Assembly (NCBI GenBank): GCA_021786265.1
Contig: JAJYNP010000370.1
Coordinates: 1-35,230 of the forward strand
Reading direction: 5' to 3'
Source: Chloroflexota bacterium
Lineage (GTDB): Bacteria; Chloroflexota; Limnocylindria; Limnocylindrales; CSP1-4
DNA: 35,230 nt
A program made the translations under genes and the position numbers. Positions within the stretch are counted from its first letter, which is position 1. Every line of letters begins with the position of its first letter. Shown piece after piece: positions 15,502-23,609 of the stretch. The notes beneath the pieces were generated by a model. It made no database searches. It saw only the letters and a list, made by a program, of their open reading frames with translations, and was not told where the DNA came from.

Positions 15502-15948
15502 TCAGCCCTTGGGCTCGACGACGACCGTGACCTCCGGCGTCATGCCGGCATAGACCTTCACCGCGACCTTGTACGTGCCCAGCGCCTTCAGCGGATCGTC
15601 GAGCTCGATCTTGTGCCGGTCGACGACGATCCCCCGGCGCCCCAGCGCGTCGGCGATCTCCTTCGCGGTGATCGAGCCGTAGAGCTTGCCGCCCTCGCCC
15701 ACCTTCACGCCCATCGTCAGGGTCGTGCTGTTGATGCGGTTGGCGGCGACTTCGGCCTCCTCGCGCTCGCGGCGGCGCTTCTCCTCGCGGCTCGCGATGT
15801 CGTGCTGCCACGCCCGATACGCCCCGCCGGCGGCGGGCACGGCAAGCTTGCGGGGGATCAGGTAGTTCCGGGCGAACCCCTCGGCGACGTCCTTGAGCTC
15901 TCCGCTCTTGCCGATCTTCTCGACGTCACCGGTCAGGATGACCTTCAC
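15502..15948 (-). CDS. rplI: 50S ribosomal protein L9
   Basis: A 148-residue L9, binding 23S rRNA domain V near the L1 stalk. The N-terminal domain reads MKVILTGDVEKIGKSGELKDVAEGFARNYLIPRKLA, followed by the long connecting helix (residues about 45-75) and the C-terminal RNA-binding domain with SITAKEIADAL. GTG 15948 is preceded by GGAGG at 4 nt and overlaps the stop of the DUF1232 gene (GTGA), implying coupled translation. rpsF, ssb and rpsR, its frequent neighbours elsewhere, are absent, but lexA-dnaB lies close by, and rplI-dnaB linkage is common. Confidence 0.96.
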   Translation of the reverse strand: MKVILTGDVEKIGKSGELKDVAEGFARNYLIPRKLAVPAAGGAYRAWQHDIASREEKRRREREEAEVAANRINSTTLTMGVKVGEGGKLYGSITAKEIADALGRRGIVVDRHKIELDDPLKALGTYKVAVKVYAGMTPEVTVVVEPKG

Positions 15949-16433
15949 GCGTCCTCCATGCTGAGCCAGGCGCGAACCCGCCGGTCCATCCCGGCGTGCC
16001 TGGCGACGGTTCCGGCTGCACGCAGCGCGCCCGGGAGGCGCGCCGCGAGCCGGCGGACTGGGCCGGGAATCAGGCGCCGGACCTGCGCGCGATCGCGCTC
16101 GAATGCCTCCCGGTCGATGTCGAGATCCGAGAGCGTCTCGTCGAGGATCTCGGCGGGCAGGCCGTCGAGGAACGCCTCGAGGGCCAGGACGAGCACCACG
16201 ACGTCGTCGATGGCGCCCACGATCGGGACTGCCTCCGGGATCAGGTCCAGCGGCGAGGCCACGTATCCCGCCGCCAGCCCCAGGATCGCCTTGCGCGCCA
16301 GCGGAATCCGGCCGTCCCTGAGCAGCGCGACGACGAGGCGGCCGTACGAGGGGGCGCGCGACGCCAGCGGCAGGAACGCCAGGTAGTTGAGCGTGCGCAC
16401 CAGGCCGGAGCGCCGGTTTCGAGAGCGGGCCAT
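15945..16433 (-). CDS. DUF1232 (YkvA-like) membrane-associated protein
   Basis: A 162-residue protein with the DUF1232 core AGYVASPLDLIPEAVPIVGAIDDVVVLVLAL, the diagnostic SPxDLIP and D-D motif, flanked by basic N- and C-terminal regions. The family's function is unknown; members look like small membrane-associated proteins. The ATG at 16433 follows TATACT (minus strand, 16444-16449) by 10 nt. Its stop overlaps the rplI start, so the two form an operon, divergent from lexA. Confidence 0.85.
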   Translation of the reverse strand: MARSRNRRSGLVRTLNYLAFLPLASRAPSYGRLVVALLRDGRIPLARKAILGLAAGYVASPLDLIPEAVPIVGAIDDVVVLVLALEAFLDGLPAEILDETLSDLDIDREAFERDRAQVRRLIPGPVRRLAARLPGALRAAGTVARHAGMDRRVRAWLSMEDA

Positions 16434-16497
16434 CGGGACGAGTAGTATAGCCTGCCCGTGGCGCACCGCCGCCGTCCACAACGCACCGCCGACCCTC

Positions 16498-16526
16498 TTG
16501 ACATTCGAACAGGTGTTCTGTACCGT
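16498..16526 (+). promoter_or_regulatory. lexA promoter with LexA (SOS) box
   Basis: TTGACA (16498-16503), 17-nt spacer, then TACCGT (16521-16526). The spacer contains CGAAC-aggt-GTTC (16506-16518), the Gram-positive-type LexA box, so LexA would repress its own gene by blocking RNA polymerase. Confidence 0.93.
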
Positions 16527-16547
16527 GGCTGGCACAAGGAGGCGCCC

Positions 16548-17198
16548 GTGACGAAGCACGACGCGCTGCGCAAGCAACGCATCATCGAGTACATCGCCGC
16601 GACCCTGCGCGCCCGTGGGTACCCGCCGTCGGTCCGGGAGATCGCGCGCGCCGTCGACCTCGCCTCCACCTCGGCCGTCCACCACCACCTGGCAGTCCTC
16701 GAGCGCGAGGGCTACCTCGAGCGCGGCGCCACGCAGTCGCGGGCCCTGCGGCTCACGCCGCGTGCCGCGCTCACCGCCGGCCTCAGCGCGGAGCTCGTGC
16801 CCCAGGTACCGCTCGAGGCGACCCACTACCTGCCCATCGTCGGCGAGATCGCCGCCGGTGGCCCGATCGAGGCGTACCAGGACGCCAGTGAGAGCATCGC
16901 GGTACCGGACATGCTGGCCCCCAGCGGGGACGCGTACGTGCTCCGCGTGCGCGGTGATTCCATGATCGGCGCCCACATCCAGGACGGCGATTTCGTCGTG
17001 ATCCGCCCGCAGCAGACCGCACGGGACGGGGACATCGTGGTCGCCCAGGTCGAGGAGAACGCGGTCACCCTGAAGCAGTTCTACCGGGAGACCGGACGGA
17101 TCCGGCTGCAGCCGGCCAACGAGCGGTACGCCCCCCAGTTCTATGACGATGTGCGCATCCAGGGCAAGCTGATCGGGGTCATCCGCCGGCTGGATTGA
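16548..17198 (+). CDS. lexA: LexA repressor
   Basis: A 216-residue SOS repressor and autoprotease. The N-terminal winged helix contains GYPPSVREIARAVDLASTSAVHHHLAVLEREGYL. The cleavage region GEIAAGGP supplies the Ala-Gly bond. The C-terminal peptidase domain has the catalytic serine in RVRGDSMIGAHIQDGDFVVI and the catalytic lysine in NAVTLKQFYRE. GTG 16548 was chosen because AAGGAGG (16536-16542) lies 5 nt upstream and the SOS promoter lies between it and the earlier in-frame GTG at 16458. RecA-stimulated cleavage would derepress at least lexA and the DUF6504 gene in this window. Confidence 0.97.
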   Translation: MTKHDALRKQRIIEYIAATLRARGYPPSVREIARAVDLASTSAVHHHLAVLEREGYLERGATQSRALRLTPRAALTAGLSAELVPQVPLEATHYLPIVGEIAAGGPIEAYQDASESIAVPDMLAPSGDAYVLRVRGDSMIGAHIQDGDFVVIRPQQTARDGDIVVAQVEENAVTLKQFYRETGRIRLQPANERYAPQFYDDVRIQGKLIGVIRRLD

Positions 17199-17386
17199 GG
17201 GCGTCATCTCGGCCGGGTGCCGAGGCGGGACGCCGCAGTCCACAGTCCGTCCACATCGGATCGGGGCTTATCAACCGTCGGAGGTGAACGGCGCCCGCCG
17301 CGGTGGGCAAGCCTCTTCCACCGCACCGCCCGGCGCGGCACCATCTGGTGGACCCAACCGTCGCCCCATCGCTGCCCGGAGCCGCC

Positions 17387-18745
17387 GTGTCGATCGATCG
17401 CCTGCCGCCCCAATCCGTCGAAGCCGAGCAATCCGTGCTCGGCGCGCTCCTCATCGACCGCGACGCGGTCATCGAGGTGGCAGACGTCCTCCGCCCGGAG
17501 GACTTCTACCGCGCCCACCACGGCGAGATCTACGCGGCTGCCATCGAGCTCTACGAGCGCCGGGAGCCGGTCGACGTGGTCACGGTGTCCGAGGTGCTCG
17601 AGCGCAAGGGCGAGCTCGAGTCGGTCGGCGGCGCCGCCTACCTGACCAGCCTGATCAACCTGACCCCCACCGCGGTCAACGCCGCCTACTACGCGCGCAT
17701 CGTCGAGCGGAAGGCCATCCTCCGCAACCTGATCTCGGCCGCGGGGCGCATCGCGGGGATCGGGTACGACGAGACGGCGGACGTCTCCGAGGCCATCGAC
17801 CGGGCCGAGAGCGAGCTGTTCGGCGTCAGCCAGCGGCGCGTGCAGGTGGGGTTCAGCCCCCTTCGCCAGCTCCTCCACAGCGCCTACGACCGGCTCGACT
17901 ACCTCCACCAGCACAAGGGCGAGATCAGCGGGGTGCGTACCGGCTTCGCCGACCTGGACGCGCTCACCACCGGGCTCCAGCGGTCCGACCTGGTCATCGT
18001 GGCCGCGCGGCCATCCATCGGCAAGACCAGCCTCGCGCTCAACATCGCCGAACACGCCGCGGTGCGCGACGGGCGGACGGTGGGGATCTTCAGCCTGGAG
18101 ATGAGCAAGGAACAGCTGGTGCTCCGCCTGCTCAGCTCGGTCGCCAACATCGACTCGCAGCGGCTCCGGACCGGTTTCCTGGAGGAGATGGACTTCACGC
18201 GGCTCGCGCCGGCCATGAACGCGCTCGCGGAGGCGGCCGTCTACATCGACGACACGCCCAACATCAGCACCATGGAGCTCCGCACCAAGGCCCGGCGCCT
18301 GCAGGCGGAGGCGGGGCTCGACCTCGTCGTCGTCGACTACCTCCAGCTCATGCAGTCGAGCGTCACCTCCCGCGACGCCAACCGCGTGCAGGAGGTGTCC
18401 GAGATCTCGCGCGGCCTGAAGGCGCTGGCACGCGAGCTGCAGGTCCCGGTCGTGGCGCTCTCGCAGCTGTCCCGCCAGCCGGAGATGCGCGAGTCGAAGG
18501 AGCCGCGCCTCTCGGACCTGCGCGAGTCGGGGTCCATCGAGCAGGACGCGGACCTGGTGCTGTTCCTGTGGCGCGAGAAGGAGCGCGGCGCCGAGGAGAC
18601 CGACGCGGACGGGGAGGTCGTGAACCTGAAGCTTGCCAAGCACCGGAACGGGCCCACGGGCGAGGTTCGCCTCTGGTTCAGGAAGCGGCAGACCCGGTTC
18701 GTCTCGTATGCGGATTCCGAGCGGTTCGCGGCCGATTACGCCTGA
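17387..18745 (+). CDS. dnaB: Replicative DNA helicase DnaB
   Basis: A 452-residue hexameric helicase. The N-terminal DnaB domain starts SIDRLPPQSVEAEQSVLGALL. The RecA-like ATPase has Walker A ARPSIGKTS near residue 206 (Ile replaces the usual Met), GIFSLEMSKEQL, Walker B LDLVVVDYLQLM, and ESGSIEQDADLVLFLWRE; the C-terminus is AKHRNGPTGEVRLWF. There is no intein. GTG 17387 follows GGAG by 5 nt and gives the normal length; an in-frame GTG at 17303 would add 28 Pro-rich residues. It lies 188 bp after lexA, in the same direction. Confidence 0.96.
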   Translation: MSIDRLPPQSVEAEQSVLGALLIDRDAVIEVADVLRPEDFYRAHHGEIYAAAIELYERREPVDVVTVSEVLERKGELESVGGAAYLTSLINLTPTAVNAAYYARIVERKAILRNLISAAGRIAGIGYDETADVSEAIDRAESELFGVSQRRVQVGFSPLRQLLHSAYDRLDYLHQHKGEISGVRTGFADLDALTTGLQRSDLVIVAARPSIGKTSLALNIAEHAAVRDGRTVGIFSLEMSKEQLVLRLLSSVANIDSQRLRTGFLEEMDFTRLAPAMNALAEAAVYIDDTPNISTMELRTKARRLQAEAGLDLVVVDYLQLMQSSVTSRDANRVQEVSEISRGLKALARELQVPVVALSQLSRQPEMRESKEPRLSDLRESGSIEQDADLVLFLWREKERGAEETDADGEVVNLKLAKHRNGPTGEVRLWFRKRQTRFVSYADSERFAADYA

Positions 18746-18812
18746 GAAGCGGCGCGGCGGGTGCGGATGGTGCGGATATCGCACATCAGCGACGATCCAC
18801 CAGCGCATCCCG

Positions 18813-18842
18813 TTGCCACCCTGTTGACACGGCGCGTATATT
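18813..18842 (+). promoter_or_regulatory. Probable sigma-A promoter for zinc-ribbon gene
   Basis: TTGCCA (18813-18818), 18 nt, then TATATT (18837-18842). A short hairpin (GCGACA/TGTCGC, around 18857-18871) follows in the expected 5' leader of about 115 nt. A TTGACA at 18824-18829 is at the wrong distance from TATATT. Confidence 0.5.
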
Positions 18843-18964
18843 CGCGCCGTTCCGAGCGACAGGCTGTCGCTTCTGCCGGGTGCGCGCCCCCACCTGTCAC
18901 GACGATCGGCCGTGGTCGGGCTCAAGGCGTCCGCGCGTCACCCGGAGGAGGGCCAGCACAGCAG

Positions 18965-19261
18965 GTGTACCAGGATCGCACCCTTACCTGTCGCGACTGC
19001 GGGACGGAGTTCGTCTTCTCCGCAGGCGAGCAGGCGTTCTTCGCCGCGAAGGGGCTCCAGAACGACCCACAGCGGTGTCCAGGCTGCAGGCAGACGGCCC
19101 GAAACGCACGAGCGGCGGGGGGACCGCGCGAATACCACGCCGCGATCTGCGCGATGTGCGGGGGGCAGGCGGTCGTGCCGTTCGCTCCGCGCAACGATCG
19201 GCCGGTCTACTGCAGTTCCTGCTTCGACAAGGTTCGCGCGACGGCAGGCACCACTGCCTGA
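18965..19261 (+). CDS. Tandem zinc-ribbon protein
   Basis: A 98-residue protein with two Cys4 modules. The first is CRDCGTEFVFSAGEQAFFAAKG followed by RCPGCR. The second is CAMCGGQAVVPFAPRNDRPVYCSSC. This pairing matches the zinc-ribbon proteins (zf_Tbcl type) found widely in Chloroflexota and neighbours; the role is unknown, with nucleic-acid binding or a CxxC metal-regulated function possible. GTG 18965 gives the family N-terminus (xYQDRTLTC). A purine-rich GGAGGAGGG lies 12 nt upstream, a long spacing. A perfect 10-bp stem-loop follows the gene at 19311-19335. Confidence 0.8.
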   Translation: MYQDRTLTCRDCGTEFVFSAGEQAFFAAKGLQNDPQRCPGCRQTARNARAAGGPREYHAAICAMCGGQAVVPFAPRNDRPVYCSSCFDKVRATAGTTA

Positions 19262-19310
19262 CCACTGCCGCCCAGCCGGGCTCCCCGGGGGGCGTGACAG
19301 GCGACCAAGC

Positions 19311-19335
19311 GGGGCCGGCTCTTGCAGCCGGCCCC
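19311..19335 (+). terminator. Perfect 10-bp stem-loop after zinc-ribbon gene
   Basis: GGGGCCGGCT pairs exactly with AGCCGGCCCC around a CTTGC loop. No T-run follows, so it is either a weak intrinsic terminator or an RNA 3'-end stabiliser before the dodecin gene. Confidence 0.5.
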
Positions 19336-19417
19336 CACGATTCTCCGTGGACGTCGCGCGGTTGCGCCTCGATCCGCGTGCCGAGTTCCCCGTGCCGAGC
19401 ATGGAGGCCGAGAGGTC

Positions 19418-19621
19418 ATGGGAGTGTTGATCGTCCGCGAGATGGTGGGGACGTCGCCTCGTTCATGGAGCGACGCGGCGCGCCAGGCGGTGGCGACGGC
19501 CGCAAGGACAGTCCGGAACATCCGGATGGTGGAGGTCGTCCAGTCGACCGCGCTCGTCGAGGACGGCCAGATCAAGGAGTACCGCGTCCAGCTGAAGATC
19601 CACTTCGAGTACGAAGGGTGA
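19418..19621 (+). CDS. Dodecin family flavin-binding protein
   Basis: A 67-residue dodecin. These proteins assemble as dodecameric shells that bind FMN or riboflavin (and in some lineages CoA), buffering free flavin. Seen: the VGTSPRSWSDAARQAVATAARTVRNIR helix region with the conserved Ser-Trp that stacks on the flavin, and the VVQSTALVEDGQIKEYRVQLKIHFEY beta hairpin. ATG 19418 has GAGAGG immediately upstream and GGAGG at 10 nt. Together with the FMN-riboswitch importer in the same window it suggests active flavin handling. Confidence 0.92.
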   Translation: MGVLIVREMVGTSPRSWSDAARQAVATAARTVRNIRMVEVVQSTALVEDGQIKEYRVQLKIHFEYEG

Positions 19622-19693
19622 GCGTCTGAGGCGAGCGTGACGGCGGGCGCGCAGCTAAGCCGCAGCTGAGGATCCGACCCCAGACTGGCCCGC

Positions 19694-22600
19694 ATGGCCG
19701 ATCGAGACGCCCTTCGCGAACCGATGTCCCGATCGGTCGCCGCGCTCCGTCCGAACGTCCTGGGCGACGCGCAGGCCGGTCCGCACCCCTGGCCGATGCC
19801 GGTCGCGAGGAGCACGGGGCTCCGCCCGGATACCGCGTCGCTGCCCGTCGAGCGCACCGTGGACCAGTACCCGGTCTCCCGAGCCAAGGTCACGTCGCCT
19901 CCCCTGCGCGAGGCGACGCTCTCCCGCGATCGCCTGCTGGACTGGCTCGAACGCCACATCCATCGGCGGGTCATCACCGTCGTCGCCGAGACGGGCTTCG
20001 GGAAGACGACGCTGCTCACCGACTTCACACGACGGGCACCGGTCCGATGCCTGTGGTACCGCCTGGACACGGGCGATCGGGATCCGATCTCGTTCCTGAA
20101 CTACGTCGTGGCGGCGGCCCGGGAGGCGATCCCCGCGTTCGGGACCCGCACGCTCGCGCTCCTCGGCGACATGCTCGCGACGCGCCCGGCCACGGACCTG
20201 ATCGTCTCCACGCTGATCGCGGAACTCGCGGCCCTCTCGGACCGGTCCACCGTGCTGGTCCTGGACGACTACCACGTCGTCGACGAGGACCCGCGGGCCC
20301 GGGCGCTCGTGACGCGCCTCCTCGCGGAGGCCCCGGATCGCATGACCTTCGTGCTCCTGTCGCGCAGGCCGCCCCGCCTGTCGCTCGGCCGGCTCGTGGC
20401 TCGAGGGGAGGCGCCGCACCTGGGTGCCGACGACCTGCGCTTCTCCGCGGACGAAACCGAACGGCTGTTCCGGGATGTCTACCGCCAGCCGCTGGAGACC
20501 GAGGTGCTGCGCCAGGTGGAGGAGCGGACCGAGGGATGGGCCGCGAGCCTGCAGCTGCTGCATTCGTCGATCCGCGGCCGATCGCAACGCGACGTCCGCG
20601 CGTTCGTCCATGCGATCAGCGGCGCCGAGGGTCCCCTGTACGACTACCTGGCGGAGGAGGTGATGGGGGACCTCACCCCAGACGTCCAGCGGTTCCTGAC
20701 GTGCACGGCGATCCTCGACGATGTCCGCGTCGAGCTGGCCACGGCGATCTTCGCGGCCGACGACCCGCCCCCGTCCACGGAAACGGTCGAGGCGTGGGCG
20801 GCGGTCGGGCAGCAGGCCGGGTTGATGTCGAGGCATTCGGCGCTCACGAGCGGCCGTCGCTACCACCCGCTGATGCGCGAGTTCCTGGAGCGGCGGCTCG
20901 CAGTGCTCGTGCAACCGGACGAACTGCGGGGGATGCACCTGCGGGTCGCCCAGGCTGCCGAACTGACGGACTGGCTCGCCTCGTGCCGCCACTACATCAA
21001 GGCCGACTGCGAGAGCGACGCGCTCCGGGTCCTGGTGGCGAACGCGGTGAAGGTGCTGGGGTCGGGCCAGTGGGGCGACGGGGCCGTGCTGATCCGGTCG
21101 CTCAGGGCCACCGACGAGGACGCCCGGATCGCCGTGATCCTGGCGCGCGAGGACATCTACGCCGGCCGCGTCGAGGAGGGGCTCACGCGGCTCGACCGGT
21201 TCGACCTCGCTGCGCTCGACGCCACGACTCGCGCCCTGGTGGTGCTCGCCCGGGTGCATGGGCTGTGGTGGCTCGGAGACGTGCACAACAACCAACCCGC
21301 AGTGGAGGAGGTCGCAGCCGATCCTGACGTTCCGGACGATCTCAGGGCGATAGCCCGAGGCATCCTGGTCACGCGCGGGACCACCACCGATCTGCGTCTG
21401 GAGAAGGCCGTTCCGATCCTTGTCGGCCTCGCCGAAGCGCAGGAGAGTGCGCTCCTGCCCTTTTACGCTGGCATCAGCCGTCACAACCTCGCTTATACGA
21501 GGCTCGCCATGGGCGACTACCGCGTGGCGATTGAGGACGGCAACGCTGCCCTGTCCCTCTTCGGCCAAGTCCCCGGGGTAACGGAAGAGTCGTATGCGGT
21601 TCACTTTGGGCTAGGCCGCGCTCATTTTGAGCTGGGCGAGTGGAGTGCCGGCCGGGAGCACCTGTCTCGCGCCACGAGTGGATCGACCATGGGAGCAGTG
21701 GAACAGTGGTTCGAAGCCGCTGCCCTGCTGCCGGTGCTGGGAGAGCTCGCCGAGGCCAAGGAGCTCCTCTCTCGAGCCCTGAACCACCCGACCAACAGCG
21801 TCGCCCAGAACCTGTTCGTGGGCATGATGGCCCGGGCTCGGCTGGCGTTGGCCGATGGACGGTTCGACCAAGCCTCACTGGCCATGCGTGGCAGTCAGAC
21901 CGACTGGCAGGCGACAACAACCTGCGCCTGGGCGTTCTGGTTGGATCTGCGAGCGCAGATCGAGCTCGCGCGTCGGGATTACCCGGCGGCCAAGACCCGG
22001 ATCGATGAGGGCCAGGCCCTCACGTTACGACAGGGCGCCCACCTGCTCGAAGGTCGCTTCCGGCTCAGCCGGGCGATCCTCGGGGGCGGCCCGGACGAGG
22101 TATCAGATGTCTTCGCTCGAGCCTCGGCCATGGACCTGCTGTCGGCGGCCGAGCCGATCGTCCGCAACCTGCATCGCCTCGGTCCGCCTCCGCTGTCGCT
22201 CCGTGAGAGCGTGGCTGGCTGGCCTCAACGCTGGCTCCCTCTGCTGCGCCTGGCGGTCGCCGATCCGTCCGACCCGGCCGCGGTCCCCGCCGCCTACCTC
22301 CTCGACGAGTTCGGTGAGCTCGGGGACGTGCGTCTGCTCCGGAGCCTGTCCCGCGGCCGCGTGAAGCCGTTGCGTGGGTCCGACATCGGGCGCGGGCTGG
22401 CCAGGCGGCGAAGCCCCTGCCTGGGCGTGCACGACCTCGGGCAGGCGTCCCTCGAAATCGGCTCTCGCAAGGTGCCACTCTCCTCGATCCGTCGCCGCGC
22501 GGCCGGCCTGCTGTGCTTCCTGCTCACCCGCAAGGGCCACCTGGCGACGCGCGACCAGGTGCTGGAGTCGCTGTGGCCGGACGCCGATCCGCAGGCCGCC

Positions 22601-23146
22601 CTCAACAGCCTGAACCAGACCCTGTACTTCCTGCGCCGCGACATCGAGCCCGGGTACGACGACGACTACTCCGCACAGTACGTGCACTTCGAGTCCGACC
22701 TCGTGTGGCTCGATCGCGAGCTCGTGTCCGCCGAGAGCGTCGGGTTCCAGGGACAGGTGAGCCATGCCCTCGCGACACCCGACGATCCGGATGTCAGCGC
22801 CAGCGCGCTCTCCCTTTACCGTGGTCGGTTCGCCCCCGAGTTCGAGTACGAGGAGTGGGCATCGGCGTGGCGCGACCTGCTGCACAGCCAGTACCTCCAC
22901 CTGGCCGAGACCTTGATGGGGCGACTGATCCGGGACGGCAGGTTGCTCGAGGCCGCGGACCTGGCGGTGGAGGTCCTGCGCGTGGATGCGACCGCGGATC
23001 ACTTCGAGCGCGAGCTGATCTGGCTGTACGGCGCGCTGGGTGCTCGATCCGCCGCGGCGGAGCAGTACGGCCACTACGCGGAGGTCCAGCGCAGCGAGTA
23101 CGGCGTGGAACCACCGACCTTCGACGAGGTCATCTCGGGCCAATAG
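19694..23146 (+). CDS. Large ATPase/TPR-BTAD transcriptional regulator
   Basis: A 1150-residue protein. After a ~60-residue N-terminal segment, a MalT/STAND-type ATPase has Walker A VVAETGFGKTTLL near residue 100 and Walker B TVLVLDDYHVVDE near 190, then the DDLRFSADETERLF and EGWAASLQLL regions of LuxR/MalT-like proteins. A helical TPR-like middle (about 450-850) follows. At the C-terminus (about 905-1150) are an OmpR-like winged helix, RRRAAGLLCFLLTRKGHLATRDQVLESLWPD, and a BTAD domain ending YGHYAEVQRSEYGVEPP. Ligand and targets are unknown. CAGACT lies 7 nt before the ATG, a leaderless pattern. Base composition falls somewhat within 21400-22150. Confidence 0.88.
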   Translation: MADRDALREPMSRSVAALRPNVLGDAQAGPHPWPMPVARSTGLRPDTASLPVERTVDQYPVSRAKVTSPPLREATLSRDRLLDWLERHIHRRVITVVAETGFGKTTLLTDFTRRAPVRCLWYRLDTGDRDPISFLNYVVAAAREAIPAFGTRTLALLGDMLATRPATDLIVSTLIAELAALSDRSTVLVLDDYHVVDEDPRARALVTRLLAEAPDRMTFVLLSRRPPRLSLGRLVARGEAPHLGADDLRFSADETERLFRDVYRQPLETEVLRQVEERTEGWAASLQLLHSSIRGRSQRDVRAFVHAISGAEGPLYDYLAEEVMGDLTPDVQRFLTCTAILDDVRVELATAIFAADDPPPSTETVEAWAAVGQQAGLMSRHSALTSGRRYHPLMREFLERRLAVLVQPDELRGMHLRVAQAAELTDWLASCRHYIKADCESDALRVLVANAVKVLGSGQWGDGAVLIRSLRATDEDARIAVILAREDIYAGRVEEGLTRLDRFDLAALDATTRALVVLARVHGLWWLGDVHNNQPAVEEVAADPDVPDDLRAIARGILVTRGTTTDLRLEKAVPILVGLAEAQESALLPFYAGISRHNLAYTRLAMGDYRVAIEDGNAALSLFGQVPGVTEESYAVHFGLGRAHFELGEWSAGREHLSRATSGSTMGAVEQWFEAAALLPVLGELAEAKELLSRALNHPTNSVAQNLFVGMMARARLALADGRFDQASLAMRGSQTDWQATTTCAWAFWLDLRAQIELARRDYPAAKTRIDEGQALTLRQGAHLLEGRFRLSRAILGGGPDEVSDVFARASAMDLLSAAEPIVRNLHRLGPPPLSLRESVAGWPQRWLPLLRLAVADPSDPAAVPAAYLLDEFGELGDVRLLRSLSRGRVKPLRGSDIGRGLARRRSPCLGVHDLGQASLEIGSRKVPLSSIRRRAAGLLCFLLTRKGHLATRDQVLESLWPDADPQAALNSLNQTLYFLRRDIEPGYDDDYSAQYVHFESDLVWLDRELVSAESVGFQGQVSHALATPDDPDVSASALSLYRGRFAPEFEYEEWASAWRDLLHSQYLHLAETLMGRLIRDGRLLEAADLAVEVLRVDATADHFERELIWLYGALGARSAAAEQYGHYAEVQRSEYGVEPPTFDEVISGQ

Positions 23147-23159
23147 GCAAACATGCGTA

Positions 23160-23327
23160 TTGACCGCCTTCGCGTTCGCCTCCTATAGTCCGGGCACTTC
23201 GTAGTACTTGAGTACTGGGAAGCAGTGTTAAGACGCTCGGACGCGCCGAAGCTTCACCTGAATTGGGCACTTTGGGTGAAGCGGAGCGAGTAGTGCACCC
23301 GACCGACGGCAACGTCAGGTCGGTTTT
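23160..23327 (+). ncRNA. Candidate small structured RNA with own promoter and terminator
   Basis: Promoter TTGACC (23160-23165), 18 nt, TATAGT (23184-23189), so transcription should start near 23196. The next ~130 nt hold hairpins AGTAC-ttga-GTACT (23203-23216), TCGG/CCGA near 23238-23250, and an 8-bp stem GCTTCACC/GGTGAAGC (23251-23258 with 23275-23282). A terminator follows: CCGACCGACG (23299-23308), GCAA loop, matching arm to 23323 with one bulged A, then TTTT. No convincing reading frame is inside. I could not match it to a known RNA family. It could instead be a 3' structure of the preceding regulator gene. Confidence 0.5.
23299..23327 (+). terminator. Rho-independent terminator with GCAA tetraloop
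   Basis: A ten-base-pair stem (23299-23308 with 23313-23323, one bulged A at 23317), GNRA loop and TTTT tail. It lies 153 nt after the regulator gene's stop and closes the candidate RNA. Confidence 0.85.
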
Positions 23328-23609
23328 CGTGTCTTCAGGGCACGAGGGCCGCCAAACGAGCGTAGGTGGCTGGAATAATGGCAATCAAGTCCTGGTAGCC
23401 GGCAGCTCGGGCTAAGCGCCCTCGGTCAAGTCCATGAGGCGATCGGGATGCGAGTTCGATTGGCAGTGCGAGCTCTGTCTCTCTTGACACTGCTCGCCAT
23501 CATCATCGGAGGAGGGGCTGGCGTCCGTCCGTTCTAGGGGCAACCCGCGAGCGACCCCGGGGCCAGATCCGTCGGTTCCGGGCGTTGAAACCTACGAGAG
23601 CTTGGTCGG
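23328..23609. other. Intergenic leader of HD-GYP gene, 282 bp
   Basis: No gene is supported. The segment is visibly less GC-rich than the rest. It contains GGTAGCCGGCAGC-like and GGGC/GCCC pairs that could fold, and a TTGACA at about 23493, but no clear -10 at proper spacing and no riboswitch consensus I can recognise. Confidence 0.4.

Noticed and set aside
16458..16547. Upstream GTG start for lexA with TAGTAT nearby
   Set aside because: It would place the SOS promoter and operator inside the coding sequence; GTG 16548 has AAGGAGG and matches the family N-terminus.
17284..19629. Very long alternative frame across dnaB and the zinc-ribbon gene
   Set aside because: High-GC shadow frame rich in Arg/Ala/Gly; it overlaps genes with clear motifs.
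23447..23480. GAGTTCGATTGGC resembling a tRNA T-loop
   Set aside because: The flanking 5-bp stem does not pair and no acceptor, D or anticodon arms can be drawn.
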